From Eubacterium sp. (lineage in GTDB: Bacteria; Bacillota; Clostridia; Oscillospirales; Acutalibacteraceae): a DNA stretch of 5,583 bases. The position numbers were made by a program, and so were the translations under genes. Each line of letters opens with the position of its first letter. The stretch's first letter is position 1. Where the stretch lies: the NCBI GenBank assembly GCA_029059925.1, contig JAIDVA010000029.1, positions 1-5,583 on the forward strand. The letters are read 5' to 3'. Under the pieces are notes generated by a model. That model saw only the letters and a program-made list of their open reading frames with translations, had not been told where the DNA came from and searched no databases. Shown in pieces: positions 5,582-5,583 of this stretch.

Positions 5582-5583
5582 GC

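Noticed and set aside
5481..5583. Purine riboswitch or PurR box in the leader of the PurF-like gene
   Set aside because: I could not find the conserved purine-aptamer core or a recognisable PurR operator. Only a short 6-bp dyad is present.

Overview
The window comes from a low-GC Gram-positive chromosome. The best guess is a gut-type clostridial lineage (Ruminococcaceae/Oscillospirales-like), because it combines AT-rich intergenic DNA, GGAG/GAGG-type ribosome binding sites, a membrane anti-sigma-like protein with an MDTxLVxLCxDVLD-type cytoplasmic motif, and a cytoplasmic GH43-type glycosidase. This placement rests on recalled family resemblance, not on a search. No tRNA, rRNA, CRISPR array, IS element or phage gene is visible.

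Layout, left to right. (i) Positions 1-1925, plus strand: the 3' part of a ComEC-like metallo-beta-lactamase-fold hydrolase, open from base 1 and so cut by the window edge, then 41 bp later a complete GH43-like glycosidase. The pair probably shares a transcript that ends at a strong hairpin terminator (1946-1986). (ii) Positions 1987-4008, plus strand: an AT-rich regulatory region with a good promoter, then an ECF-type sigma factor, a single-pass membrane anti-sigma-like protein, and a small secreted protein whose ATG overlaps the preceding stop (TAATG). A TGTACAAA element lies in front of both the sigma gene and the anti-sigma gene, which suggests autoregulation. (iii) A perfect hairpin at 4028-4054 lies midway between two convergent genes and can terminate both. 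(iv) Positions 4074-5480, minus strand: a PurF (amidophosphoribosyltransferase) homologue, with its leader and candidate promoter filling the right edge.

Two things stand out. The PurF homologue keeps its phosphoribosyltransferase site and all four expected iron-sulfur cysteines, but it has lost the N-terminal catalytic cysteine and every glutaminase motif I can align. It is therefore predicted not to use glutamine as PurF does. The sigma/anti-sigma/secreted-protein operon looks like a self-contained envelope signalling unit in which the secreted protein may be ligand, substrate or output. The outer domain of the anti-sigma protein is much more AT-rich (about 26% GC by hand count) than its inner half (about 41%), as if the sensor half had a different history.
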